A stretch of DNA of 64,000 nt from Gonapodya prolifera JEL478 (lineage: Eukaryota; Monoblepharomycota; Monoblepharidomycetes; Monoblepharidales; Gonapodyaceae), in NCBI GenBank assembly GCA_001574975.1, contig KQ965774.1, positions 198,548-262,547 of the forward strand. Reading direction: 5' to 3'. This document shows positions 1-10,170 of this stretch, piece after piece (the stretch's first letter is position 1; each line of letters begins with the position of its first letter). The notes under the pieces are model-generated. The model had not been told where the DNA came from. It saw only the letters and a list, made by a program, of their open reading frames with translations, and searched no databases. The position numbers were made by a program, and so were the translations under genes.

Positions 1-511
1 AATTTCATAAGAGAAATGAAGAGAGGGACGGTTTGAGCGATAATCGCCGCGGGATTCGTAAACCTCGGGACCCTCCCAGAGGGATGAAATGAAAGGAAAC
101 GGAAGACGAAATCAAGCAGTAATATTCAGCGATGCTAGGTTGGACTGCGTCTGTTGATGGTGATGTTACGTGAAGTCAGTGTCCAACGCCCTTTTTCCTG
201 ACCGTGGCTCAGCCTCAAGAAACCCGACCAATCGTTCGTGACACGGGCGGTTTTGTCCGAATTTCCACTCAAGGCATGGAAATGTCGAGATATAGTACGT
301 GATTATTGGGTGATCCAGTCATTTCATTCAGCTGTTCACGTTCTGTGATTTTTGAAATCAACTGAAGTCAAGCTCTCTGAATGTACCATGTGCTTGGCAA
401 ACTTTTCTTAGCTTTCTATGTTGCGCAGAGGGGGAAAACGGGACTCCAAAACCTATTGTACCAAGACCGTGGCATTGATACCGAATACAAATATCCGTCG
501 GAAACAACAAA
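1..511. other. Intergenic, no gene seen
   Basis: About 0.5 kb upstream of the SDR gene. The only open frames are short and without recognisable domains. It presumably contains the SDR promoter, but no specific element can be named. Confidence 0.5.
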
Positions 512-2177
512 ATGTCGGTCAACGGGAAGGTCTACGTTATTACAGGTTCGTGGAAAATGATCCCCTCATCGAGCCTGGCGCTTACATGTGTCCCTCTTTA
601 CCCATTCCACGTGCTGGTCGTTCAATGCACCACCCGATGTTCATGTTCGACCGAACCAGGAGCGTCTACCGGAATCGGAGCAGCCGTGAGTTGAGTCCCC
701 ACCTCTTAACCATCTTGACGATGTCTTTGCTATGAGTTTTGATCGAACCGGGTCGCTCGCATCGGCTCGCATCGTCCCGTCCCATCAGATCGCCCATCGC
801 TTGGCCAAGAATGGTGCAAAGCTCGTGCTGGCGAACAGGAGTAAAGCGGATGGAGAGAAGCTCGAAAAGGAACTCCGTGAGAAGTAGGTTTTCCCCATAG
901 ATCCTGTTGAAGAAAACGTTGTCCAACCGGCTTTACATAACACCGATGACTTGTCGCCAACCGCCGTCCGCCACCGAGATGCGACCGCCCCCACGACTTC
1001 CACTTCATATCCACCGACACGACCAAGAAATCCGACGTTGAGGCCATGTTCCAGCTCGCCATTGACAAGTTCGGTGGTTATGATGGACTGTAAGTCGGTG
1101 TTGTTTTACCTCTAGAGGTGGAGGCGAAGATTCGAAATAGTTGATAGAGCAGATTTGCAGGGTCAACAACGCAGGGTTAGGCAACGTGCCGTTCTCGCTT
1201 GACGTGACGCAGGGGCAGGATCGGTGGTTGCAGACGATTCAGGTCAACTTGAGTGAGAAGGAATTTGGTTATCGGTCCGCTCCACGTCAGCGAATTGACT
1301 CAAAACACTTCGTTTGAAAACCAATGCTCAAGTCGGAGTCATGCAGGCCGCACGAATAGGTTCGTTTCACGCACCCAACCGTTCCCACCTGCCTTCCCCT
1401 TTCCTCACACAAACCCCCGCCTCCCACTTCCCCCAGCAATGACCTACTGGACCACCACCACCCGACCCGGGGTCATCGTCCTATCCGGCTCCATCGGCGG
1501 GCACTTCCTACACCCCGACACGGCCTACGGGATCACCAAGAGCGCGCTCATGTATTTCGCGCACAGCGTCGGGATCTACGCGCAGAGTTTCCGCAAGTTT
1601 AGGAACGTCAGGATGGTGAATGTAGCGATTGGCATGGTGTGGACGGACGTGTGGGTCAAGGGAGGACTGGGGAGCAAGGAGGCGACGCAGGGGGATAAGC
1701 AGTGGAGGGATTTGTTTGAGCGTGGGTGCTAGCGTTATTATCTCTTTGCTTTTTCGACTAACGACAACTATGCGTCGGGGACCTGTGTCAGACCTCGGTG
1801 GCTGGACTGATATCGAAGAGTGAGTGTCATCCCCCAGCTTTTTGTCTCTCCGTACCCCCCACCCATTCTCCTCCCCAGTGTCGCCGCTGCTTTTGAACGC
1901 GCTCTCGTCGACCAGTCCTTGAACGGTGACACTCTGGTCGTCACCGGAGACCGCACCGCGGGCAAGTTCCGGTACGAGAAAGCGTCCCCCATTCCAGACG
2001 ACGGTACTTTCTACACGAGCTTGCAGTTCCCAAAGGGAGTCGCGGAAGCGTGAGTTGGCTCGTTTCGATGTTGAGTTGAGCAGCTGTATGTGGGCTCACC
2101 CCCTTTGTGGTGGTGTTTGTGTGGGGTGGGGATTTTGCAGGCAAGGGTGGAAAGTCATCACAGGAGGAAAACTATGA
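512..2177 (+). CDS. Short-chain dehydrogenase/reductase (SDR)
   Basis: NAD(P)-dependent oxidoreductase of the classical SDR fold; the substrate is not predictable. The start MSVNGKVYVITG is followed by an intron and then GASTGIGAA, giving the TGxxxGIG dinucleotide-binding motif. Further exons give VNNAG (the NNAG structural motif, near 1165), SGSIGG with the catalytic serine (near 1480) and AYGITKS (near 1530), which supplies the YxxxK catalytic pair. A final short exon after a gtgagt intron ends ...QGWKVITGGKL and a TGA. At least five small introns are implied. The order of motifs is complete, so the enzyme looks functional. The ATG was chosen because it sits directly before the first beta strand of the Rossmann fold. 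The downstream cyclophilin gene is convergent, only about 60 bp away. Confidence 0.85.
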
Positions 2178-2237
2178 GCATATGATATGTACGCTAATAT
2201 ATTTATTTTTTCATATGGTGCGCACCACCCGAATATG

Positions 2238-3415
2238 TTACAGTTCCTCCTTCGCCCCAGCCGCGCTTCCTTTCCTCTCCTTCGCTCCGCGCTTTCCTCC
2301 CCCCGAAGGAAAGTCAATTTCACCGCAGTCTTCTATAATAACGTCCAGAAGGGGTCGGTCGTCTGAGCAAGAGCAAGAGCGCGCGGAAGGATGAAGTGTG
2401 CGCCGAGAGGAGTAGGAGTGTGTGATTTTGGGAGCGTGCGCAAGGGTTCACTCACTGGAGTTGGTGACCGACTCGCCGATGGCCAGGACAACGTCGAGGC
2501 CCGAAACTACGCGGCCGAATACTGGATGCAGGGCGGGGAAGGGGTTCGAAGTCAGGAAACGTGAGAGCCTAATTCCGCAGCGCAGGAGGAAGACTCACCA
2601 GTATGTTTGCCGTTCAGTTCTAGTTGAGGGTTTAGTGTAATAAAGAACTGGAGGAATGTGAGGTTGGGCACCTTGCAGCTTACAGTTCGACCCATCTCTC
2701 CAAAGTCCGCGGGGAACGTCGACCCCAACACCATTCCGGCCTTCCCCTCCGATAACTCCACTATCCCCGTCACCACCAGCACTCACTTGGCTTCCGTTCT
2801 TGTTCGGACCTTTATTGGCCATGCTTAAAACGCCCTCCGCCGAATGGGACAGCTGCAATCCCTTGGGCTCATCCGCAAATGTGGCGCCGTAGATGGACCG
2901 CGACCCCGTCCCGTTGGACTACTCCCAGTCTCCAGTCTGGACGACGAAGCCCTGTGTGTCTCGTGAGTGGGATGGTATGCGGTGGTAGGAGGTCTCGAGT
3001 TCATACTTTGATGACTCGGTGGAAGCGGGTGCCCTTGTATCCATACCCACGCTGAAACAACCCATGCAATTGTCAAGTGGGTCAGTCAAATCATGAGTGG
3101 CGTACGGGATGAATGGGGGACTCGGACTCACCTCGCCGGTTGCCAACATCCGAAAGCTCTCCACCGTCTTTGCCGCAGTGTTTACGTACAGCCCCACGAC
3201 GATTTGGCCTAGAGGGACATCGCCTCTCGGAACATCCAGGAAAACGTGTGTGGTGATGTCCACGTCTGCGACTCGAGACAGGACAGTAAGATTCGTTAAA
3301 TTCTGGTTTCGCTTCGTTGATCGGTGATTCGGGGAAGATCACCATGGATCGCAGCCTGCGTTGCAGGTAGAAGAAGCGCAGAGGCGAGGAAGAGCGACAG
3401 AGCGGAAAGGAGCAT
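2238..3415 (-). CDS. ER-type peptidyl-prolyl isomerase (cyclophilin), interrupted by an in-frame TAG
   Basis: Cyclophilin of the secretory-pathway (cyclophilin B) type, catalysing proline cis-trans isomerisation during folding. A signal peptide ([20 protein letters not shown]) is followed by the cyclophilin fold in about seven exons: VFLDVPRGD, the [13 protein letters not shown] strand with the catalytic Arg, [24 protein letters not shown] and [11 protein letters not shown]. The C-terminus has a charged extension ending KEEL, reminiscent of a KDEL-type ER retrieval signal. Oddity: in the exon reading [10 protein letters not shown] the next codon is TAG (2919-2921), followed in the same frame by [14 protein letters not shown]. 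This aligns without length change to the family's [16 protein letters not shown]. No splice pair removes the stop without also removing conserved residues. It is therefore a pseudogene, a sequencing error or a readthrough case. A second intact ER cyclophilin lies at 30960-32157. Confidence 0.8.
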
Positions 3416-3577
3416 TGTGCGGTCGGGGATTTCGGCTCGTTGAATTCAACCCTTCGATACTATGCATAATCTTCACCCCATTCTACACGTCTCACAATCA
3501 ACCATTCTTCTCTGTATCCTGACAGTTCCTGGCCGACGACTTTCACGATGATTATTATTAACTGGATAAGAACATAT

Positions 3578-5074
3578 TCACAGGTTGGATGCATACAAAA
3601 TAAATTTCACCTCACACCTATCGGACTCAAACCTAGGTGAAGTGCACGAGGCAAGGTTAGTCGGAACGTTGGGGTCAGTCCTGGCACGACCGCAGGTGCT
3701 AACCCTAGTCGTACTTGACGTGTGTCCCTGGACAGTCGTCTGATGCCGCGCCGTCCACACGCCGTTCTTCAACAGCTCCTCCTTTCGTCGCTGCTTTTTG
3801 ATCGCCGCTTTTTGGTGGGGGTCTCGGCCTGAGGACGACGACGGTTGCCCAACTCGCGACTCGGCTTCGTCCGCAATGTCCATGGAAACATCGGCTGCTT
3901 CGGACTTGACAGCGTCTCCTGTTAAGTCTGAGGTCGATGATGGCTCCTCGTTGTCCTCCGCCGGGGCGCTGTCTCCCGCATCGTCTTCGTCGAGCTTTCG
4001 CTTAACGGGCTTCTTCGATCGGACGGGCCCCACTGGAGCATCCTTGAATTCAACGCGCCGGGCGTCGTGGTGGCGGATCAGAGTCTCATACATTTTGATG
4101 TCTTTGGTGATCGCGGGAGGGAAAGTCGGGGGGTGGTAGAGTGAGAACACACAGGCGGGAAACAAGAAGGATGGAATCTCACCGAAGAACCCGTTTTGGT
4201 GGAGCGCAACACAAGTTCTTTTGGACTTGCTCCATGCACGGACTGAAGCAACATATTCGCCCAACTTTCGACCTCTGCAACATGCACATCGACCGAATCA
4301 ATGGCGAGGCTCGCTGGGACCTTCACTTGACGCGCATAACTCACCTTGAACGTCTTTTTCGCGTGGGGTATCGCCTCCCAAGGAGCGGGCAGATGCAGGA
4401 ACACGGTGTCCACCGTGTTCTCCAGCCCGAAACCGTCCTGACAAACATCCCGTTGTTGAGGCGTGACGATGTCGAGGCCATGTCCTGCGAATTCAACTCT
4501 GAGCAAATGAGAAACGATTGTCTCAGTTCCATTCTCCGCCCGAGAAGAATCGAACAGACTCGCTCACATCGCCACCGCTGCGCGCTGTTCGTTGAACTCG
4601 AACGAATACAAGTGCCCATTTGGTGCTACCGTGAGCGCTACGGAATGAGTGAACGACCCACTTCCGTTCCTTGAAAAGCGAACGTGACATTTGTCAACTT
4701 CGCTCTTCCACCTCAACTGGAACTCACCCGCTTCAATAATTTTGGAACCCGGTCGCAACCAGAGGTACTGGGTCACGAACACAATATCAGCGATATAAAA
4801 AATCTGAGTCCGATGGGGCAGCATCACTGTCCAGAGCTCAGGTGAAGGCCGGAGGAGGTACGTGAATCCTTTGTTTCTGCAATTATCGGACCCCACCACA
4901 GCTTCACGGACCGCGATACACAGCTCACCTAGACCTCGTCGCTAACTGGTATCCGAACGGACGCCCAATCATGTCGTCGTGGCGAAACTCGCCGTATTTC
5001 GTGTGATAGCTTTTGCCTGGTGTGATGGTGGCCATTACCATGTCGTTAGGGCCCTGGAAGGGGGAATCATCCAT
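3578..5074 (-). CDS. TRM61: tRNA (adenine-58-N1)-methyltransferase catalytic subunit, Trm61/Gcd14 family
   Basis: Catalytic subunit of the Trm6-Trm61 complex that makes m1A58 in tRNA. Seen in order: TPGKSYHTKYGEFRHDDMIG, LRPSPELWTVMLPHRTQI, FYIADIVFVTQYL, the SAM-binding strand GSKIIEAG, then NGSGSFTHS, IVTPQQRDVCQDGF, LPAPWEAIPHAKKTFK, GRICCFSPCMEQVQ and MYETLIRHHDARRVEF. The C-terminus has an acidic/basic low-complexity insert before the usual end region (AIKKQRRKEEL...QGHTS). The start chosen is the ATG before DDSPFQGPNDMVMATITPG; an upstream in-frame ATG exists at 5155. Oddities: removing the obvious intron inside motif I leaves the frame one base short of the consensus EAGTGSGSF. The family's FLDLP is FLHLP here. 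The exact 3' end depends on whether a last intron near 3690 is used (3578 or 3607). Confidence 0.85.
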
Positions 5075-5434
5075 CAATATGATTACAAGTGGCGCCATCA
5101 AGAGATTTCGAGAAATCACGGAGAAGAGAACCACCAGGTCGTCGGCATTAATCAAATCTTCTCCTCGCGACGTGAAAGGCGACTGCGCCGGGACCGGGCC
5201 GCCAGATGCAGGGACTCGGATTCAGTGGACATTTTTCACGATGAGGATGAAGTGCGAGATGGTCCCTCGAGTGGAATGATGGTATTGGAACAATATAGCT
5301 GTGGTCCGATGTTCTCACCTGCAACACGCCAGCTTCGTTGTGTGCTCAATCCCACCTCTCCGTTAGAGGAGAAGTACCATAACTTAAAGTCAAATTTTAC
5401 ATATATTGCTTGTTACAGAACCCAAACATTACCG

Positions 5435-7544
5435 TTACACGTTCATCGTATTAACGCCATCTGTGGCAGCAGCGACATCGACGATGGTAGAGCCGGAATG
5501 TAGCGTTGCCCAGCTCTGGAGTCCCACCACCTGGGACACCGTACGTGGACTGAAGGTGGTGGATCCTGAATTGGCAGGAGCGTTTCCGAGTCGCAAACAA
5601 TCCCTTGCAAGCCAGCGGTTAGTTGGCATCGTGGATAAAGAGAGACCAGCTTCTTACAGGGGGAAAAAGCCTACCATTCCGGTGTCACAGTTTGTTCCGT
5701 ACGACCATCCGTCAGGGAACACAACTGTGATCGTCACAAAATCACCCGCTCTTAGTTGCAGCTCATCTGGCGCGCCAGGATCAAACTGGTCTCTGTGGCT
5801 CAATGCAATGCGCGAGGTGTTTGCACGGAATGGGCACTGACCTTTGCGATGGCCATCAATGGATCTCCAACAGGATGTGGTGCTCGGTCATTGTTTTCCA
5901 AGCCTTGCGCTCCTGCGACACGCACAAAGTACCCTAAGTTTTCAAAGGTCAGCTTACTGACGCCTGCATACTCAGATCTCTCTGATTCTCACAGTGTGAA
6001 TGAGAATCCGGATCAATGATTCTCTCCCTCTCAGATGTTGGGGGAGGTTGCAAACCTGCTTCTGAGTGCTGGTTTACTTCGAGAATTTCAAGACAAAGAA
6101 AGATAATCTCACCTTCTTTAGAGTTTTTCGCTGGTTTCTGGCGACGATAGAGAACAACTCCAATGACGAGTAGAGCAAAAGCCGCAACCCCGCCAACGAC
6201 ACCTCCGACAATTGACGCAACGGGGGCGCCCACGTTCGATGTGTCGGGGGTCACTTTAGGGGATTGTGTTGGCGCTGGTGTCGTTGTAACAATCTTGTCT
6301 CCCGTGCGGACCGGTCCACACAAGCTCGGAAAACTGCTGTTGCACATGAAAAGGCCTGGGTTGGTATTGTTGTAGGTGATCTTGCAAGCCTTCAGGTTGG
6401 AGGGCAGGAGGTTGTCGATTGACCCATTGAGTTGATTGCCACTTAAATCTAATGTTGCGAGGTTTGACATCGACTGAAGGTTTGGAATGGGTCCGGAGAG
6501 AAGGCTGCGAGAGAATCTGAATTCAACTACAGTTCACACCACTGGAAGAATGACGTACTTACTTATCCGGGAGGTACAACTCGCTTAGATTTGTCGCAAC
6601 CGAAAACGACGGAATTTCTCCTGACAGACGGTTCTTTCCAAGATTCAAAATCTGCAGCGTGGGAAGACTGAGAAGCGATGGGATGGATCCCGTGAACGCA
6701 TTTTCTTGCATGAGTGCAGACTCCAATTTCGGCAGTCCATCAAAGGAGGGAAGTGAGCCACTGAATTGGCTGGCGCAGTATAGATGAATTGTCTCTTGTC
6801 TCAGCCGCCCCACCCTCAACCCTGTCGACGGCACCTACTTCTTACTCGAATCAATTTGCTGGAGCTGAGCAAGACCAGAAATACGTGGATGATTTCCCGA
6901 CATGAAATTAGCATAGATCCAAGCGCTTTGAAGTTCCGGAAAGCTGGTGAGGTCTGGTGCACCTCCTGTCAATTGGCAGCCCATTAGTCCCATAACTTTT
7001 ATTTTGCTTGATCCGACAAGAGATGGGAAAGGGCCTGAGGTGAATGAATTTCCGTACAAGTGGATGTACTGGAGGTTTGGAAGTCCGGCCATGGACGGTA
7101 CAGTTCCGCTCAAAGCATTACCTGGATTCAATAGCGGGTTAGTAAATGCGGCGACTTGCAGTAATGTGAGGGGTAATCACGCACCAAGTTCAAGAAGATG
7201 ATATTTCCCAACGGCGCCAAGTTTGGTATTTGCCCCGTCAGCTTGTTCTCCATGAGTCCCAGATATTGAATCAGGGTCAGGCTCGTGAACGGCGGTATCG
7301 TGCCCGTCAGACCCTGACAACAGAGAATCGCCTCCATGACTCTCCCACCGTTGCACTTGATGTAATCATAAGCGCCCTTGCCGTGTGTGCAGCAATTGCT
7401 CCTGGTCCACAGAAGCGTTTGGTTGCTCTGATCAAACAGCTGCTCGAAAAACGAGCAATCGGTGGTTTGGTTCTGCGCGTGCATGGGGTGTGAGGAGAGT
7501 AATGTCGCGATCGAGATGACGAGCAGAATCTTGTTGCGCAGCAT
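5435..7544 (-). CDS. Receptor-like protein: signal peptide, leucine-rich repeats, transmembrane helix, cytosolic SH3 domain
   Basis: Predicted type I membrane protein of roughly 540 residues. The ATG opens a signal peptide (MLRNKILLVISIATLLSSHP). A cysteine-containing LRR N-cap (NCCTHGKGAYDYIKCNGG) follows, then about eight plant-type LRRs such as LTGTIPPF, KLTGQIPNLAPLG, ALSGTVPSMAGLPNLQYIHL and RLSGEIPSF. Next come a cysteine C-cap, a Thr/Pro stalk (TTTPAPTQSPK), a transmembrane helix (GGVVGGVAAFALLVIGVVLY) and a basic stop-transfer (RRQKPAK). The C-terminal exons spell an SH3 domain: DELQLRAGDFVTI, FPDGWSYG, TGMVGFFPLDCL. SH3 domains bind proline-rich ligands, so a role in surface sensing or cell-wall signalling is plausible but inferred. 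The LRR ectodomain resembles that of the GTPase fusion at 19653-21400. About 360 bp separate it from the downstream Trm61 gene on the same strand. Confidence 0.8.
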
Positions 7545-8360
7545 GAATGGAATGTAGAAGCATATCGTATTACAATTGGGATTTATACCCTGTCGGGCCT
7601 GGTGACGCACTGACTCATCCCGGCCCCAGGATTCTCCGAAACGAGTCAGCGAATGCGAATTTCCCCGTCGAGACAGGCACGACATAGAAAATTAATAATA
7701 CTCTGCTGCCGAACGAAGCAGCAGTGCGGAGGTCAGTCACTGGCGAGGATTAGTCGAGAACAAATTATTTGGTGCAAAATAAATACAGTGACCAAACATC
7801 AAATGTACATAAGCTAGCAAGAAATTAATTGCTGGTTTCAACTTGAACTGGGCTTGATCATGGTGGGGGTACATCAGTGGTCGGCTGAGGATATCTTGGT
7901 GCACGTTGAAAGAGACCGCTACTGCAAAGGCGATGACACTGGTGATAGAACGCAACAGAACCATCTCTCTCTTACCGAGTAGTGCAACGACTCAACAGCA
8001 GCTACTCTGCTTTGCAGATCGGGAACGGAAGCAAGAGACTGCGACGGGTGCATTACATCTTAACAAGGGTTCTTGTTTGTGCGTATCAACATAGAGCGCT
8101 CTTACCAGATTCCTAGTGGATCCAACTGTTGCTGTGGTGCTGGCTAGCTGAGAGTCTGACAGTTCGTAAGTCTGGCACAAAGCAATAATATGGTCAGCGA
8201 AAAAGTTGGCTGCTTAGAATTCTGAAGCTTGAACCCTCACCGGTGGTGCAGACGCAATATTACGTAGAATTTTTGATGGCAGATTGAAGTCCTTCAGTGG
8301 TAAAGTATGGCGACTTTAGAAGTCGAAACGAGCGCACAGAAGTGAAAAGTGTCACAAGTT
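7545..8360. other. Intergenic region upstream of the LRR-SH3 gene
   Basis: About 0.8 kb between the LRR-SH3 start and the transposon. It holds only one small ORF with a hydrophobic start (7737-7964, listed separately). AT content rises toward the element. No other feature could be supported. Confidence 0.4.
7737..7964 (-). CDS. Possible small secreted or membrane peptide (75 aa), unsupported by homology
   Basis: An ATG-initiated single-exon ORF beginning MVLLRSITSVIAFAVAVSF, which looks like a signal peptide or membrane anchor. A second hydrophobic patch follows (FLLAYVHLMFGHCIYF). It lies just upstream of the LRR-SH3 gene on the same strand. It could be real, or chance coding in an AT-rich promoter region. 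No family is recognised. Confidence 0.2.
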   Translation of the reverse strand: MVLLRSITSVIAFAVAVSFNVHQDILSRPLMYPHHDQAQFKLKPAINFLLAYVHLMFGHCIYFAPNNLFSTNPRQ

Positions 8361-8393
8361 TTACATACCCCCACCCAGGGGAGTACCCCCACC
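8361..8393 (+). repeat. Left target duplication (TTA) and terminal inverted repeat
   Basis: TTA at 8361-8363 is followed by CATACCCCCACCCAGGGGAG and TACCCCCACC. The decamer TACCCCCACC therefore occurs twice within the terminus. The reverse complement of 13586-13616 matches it with about three differences plus one single-base gap. Confidence 0.8.
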
Positions 8394-8684
8394 TCTTAAT
8401 CTTTTACTTTTGAATAACAGGTTTGATACTTTTAAATATTTTAGTTATGGATTTTGGTGATTGAATTTTTAAATATCTTACTTATATTTGTTAAACCAGT
8501 AACAAGCCCAACATGTTTTCGTATTTCAGATCACCAAAAATAAAAGAGCTTGGATTATAAGTAAAATTTATTTTACATATAGGAACACATCAAATTTGTA
8601 TGGTAATCTTCAATTTGTTTCATATAAAAATATTTCTAACATTTATTGCATCGGACATTTTCTTATTTTGATACACTTGTTAAC

Positions 8685-9223
8685 TCATACGATCATCAAG
8701 ATATCATCANGTCCACCTCCAATATCAGGTCTGTGCTTGTTTTGGTAACCCAGTACAGCTGTAAAGGCAAAAAGCTCCCTCTGATAGAATAAAAGGTACC
8801 TTTTTAGTTGCTCCTCGTTGGGGCTTTNAAAATAAACATTTTCTCCTTGGAACATTCTTTCAATTGTTTGAAAGTTCCGTAGTGCAAAGAGTATTCCCAT
8901 GCATGTAAAGACACCACAGTTGTAGCCATCTGGTTGTTCAAACCAATGCTATATGAGTTGAATGTATTAGAANCACAGTAATGCATTTCTTTAATAAAGA
9001 AACCCACCTTTGAAATCACTATTCCAACCCGTTCACCAATGTTCAACTCAACAGCTTCAGTTAAGAAATTTTTGCACCTCACAATATCCTGGCGATATCT
9101 GGACCAAGGTTGTCTTAGAGAATCCAGCACCAGAAATGTATCATGCAACTTGTGGTATAAAACCAGGTACCAATGAGTCTCCCTGATATTAATTGGCATA
9201 ACAAACCATGCAGCACGTTGCAT
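8685..9223 (-). CDS. Ulp1-like (C48) cysteine peptidase of the transposon, 5' end missing or unresolved
   Basis: SUMO-protease-type papain fold. The His-Asp-Gln-Cys catalytic set is visible: ETHWYLVLYHK (His), FLVLDSL (Asp), then after one intron EQPDGYNCGVFTCMGILF (Gln and Cys). It ends DDILMIV and TGA at 8685. Several Ns fall in the reading frame (8710, 8828, 8973). Compared with the homologous peptidase of the second element (60355-60997), about 100 N-terminal residues are absent. The readable frame begins only some 50 bp from the palindromic array, so this copy is probably 5'-truncated or its first exon is lost in the repeats. In transposons, Ulp1 peptidases accompany several eukaryotic DNA-transposon groups; their function there is not established. 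Confidence 0.7.
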
Positions 9224-9269
9224 GAAATGCTTCCTGACAGAATTTACTTTGTAGACATTTGTTAACCCT

Positions 9270-9835
9270 TTCTCCTGAGCGAAGTTCGGACCGAACTTCC
9301 TTCAGGAGTGCAATGTCGCTTTGATATAAGTTTGGTCCGAAGTTCTGTCAAATGAGCGCCATGCAAAGCCACGAAATTGATAACCACTCATCTGACANCT
9401 GTCAAATGAGCGCCATGCAAAGCCACGAAATTGATAACCACTCATCTGACACAAGTTCGGACCGAACTTGTATAAAGTGTAACCCTTTCTCCTTAGCAAA
9501 GTTTGGACCAAACTTCATGCAGAAGTGCATGGTCACTTTGACATAAGTTCGGTCCGAACTTCTGTCAGATGAGCCCCTTTCGTAACCACTCATCTGACAC
9601 AAGTTCGGACTGAACTTATATAAAGTGCAACCCTTTCTCCTGAGCAAAGTTTGGACCGAACTTCCCTTAGGAGTGCAACGCCGCTTTGACATAAGTTTGG
9701 TCTGAACTTCTGCCAGATGAGCGCCATTCAAAGCCATGAATTTGATAACCACTTATCTGAAACATGTCCAGACCGAACTTCCTACAGGAGTTCATGGTTG
9801 TATTGGCAAAGGTTCGGTCCGAAATGAGCGCCTAT
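9270..9835. repeat. Tandem array of about ten palindromes related to AAGTTCGGWCCGAACTT
   Basis: Near-perfect 17-bp palindromes start near 9282, 9328, 9453, 9499, 9545, 9603, 9648, 9688, 9760 and 9811. They are spaced roughly 45-60 bp apart. They are embedded in a higher-order unit of about 150-160 bp that also carries CCCTTTCTCCTGAGC, GTCAGATGAGCGCC and ATTGATAACCACTCATCTGA. The array sits between the divergent peptidase and ParB/methylase genes. It could therefore contain their shared promoter or the binding sites of an element-encoded protein (inference). Confidence 0.85.
9345..9451. other. Probable assembly artefact: identical 53-bp copies flanking a single N
   Basis: Positions 9345-9397 and 9399-9451 are identical (CTGTCAAATGAGCGCC...CTCATCTGACA) and separated only by the N at 9398. 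This is what an unmerged contig overlap looks like. The true array is likely 54 bp shorter here. Confidence 0.8.
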
Positions 9836-10170
9836 CGCACCATGATACCCTCTCAACCCAAGTTCAGATTGATATTGCCGTGAATTTTATAGTTTCACAA
9901 GTGTATTTTTGTTTGTAGGTTGTATTTTAATGGAACCAGTTTTACATGCAGATACAGCTTTGGGTGGTTGAAGTCTTCGGGCACCCTTGCGCCAACAAAA
10001 TTTTCCAAACATCGTCAAGCCATCGTGAGCCGATTGCATCTCTCTTTCATCCAGAACTGGAATACACGCTATGTGAATCGGAAATTGTACCGGAAATCGT
10101 GGTGGGGTGAGTGCAATCTGCTGCCGCTTTTGGTCCCCACCCCAACTGACATCTCGCGAATCAAATACAA

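Noticed and set aside
4141-4674. 177-codon plus-strand ORF
   Set aside because: Antisense shadow of the Trm61 exons, whose motifs are unambiguous on the minus strand.
9270-9835. CRISPR-like array
   Set aside because: Repeats are palindromes in a eukaryotic transposon with repeated, not unique, spacers. It is a higher-order tandem repeat, not CRISPR.
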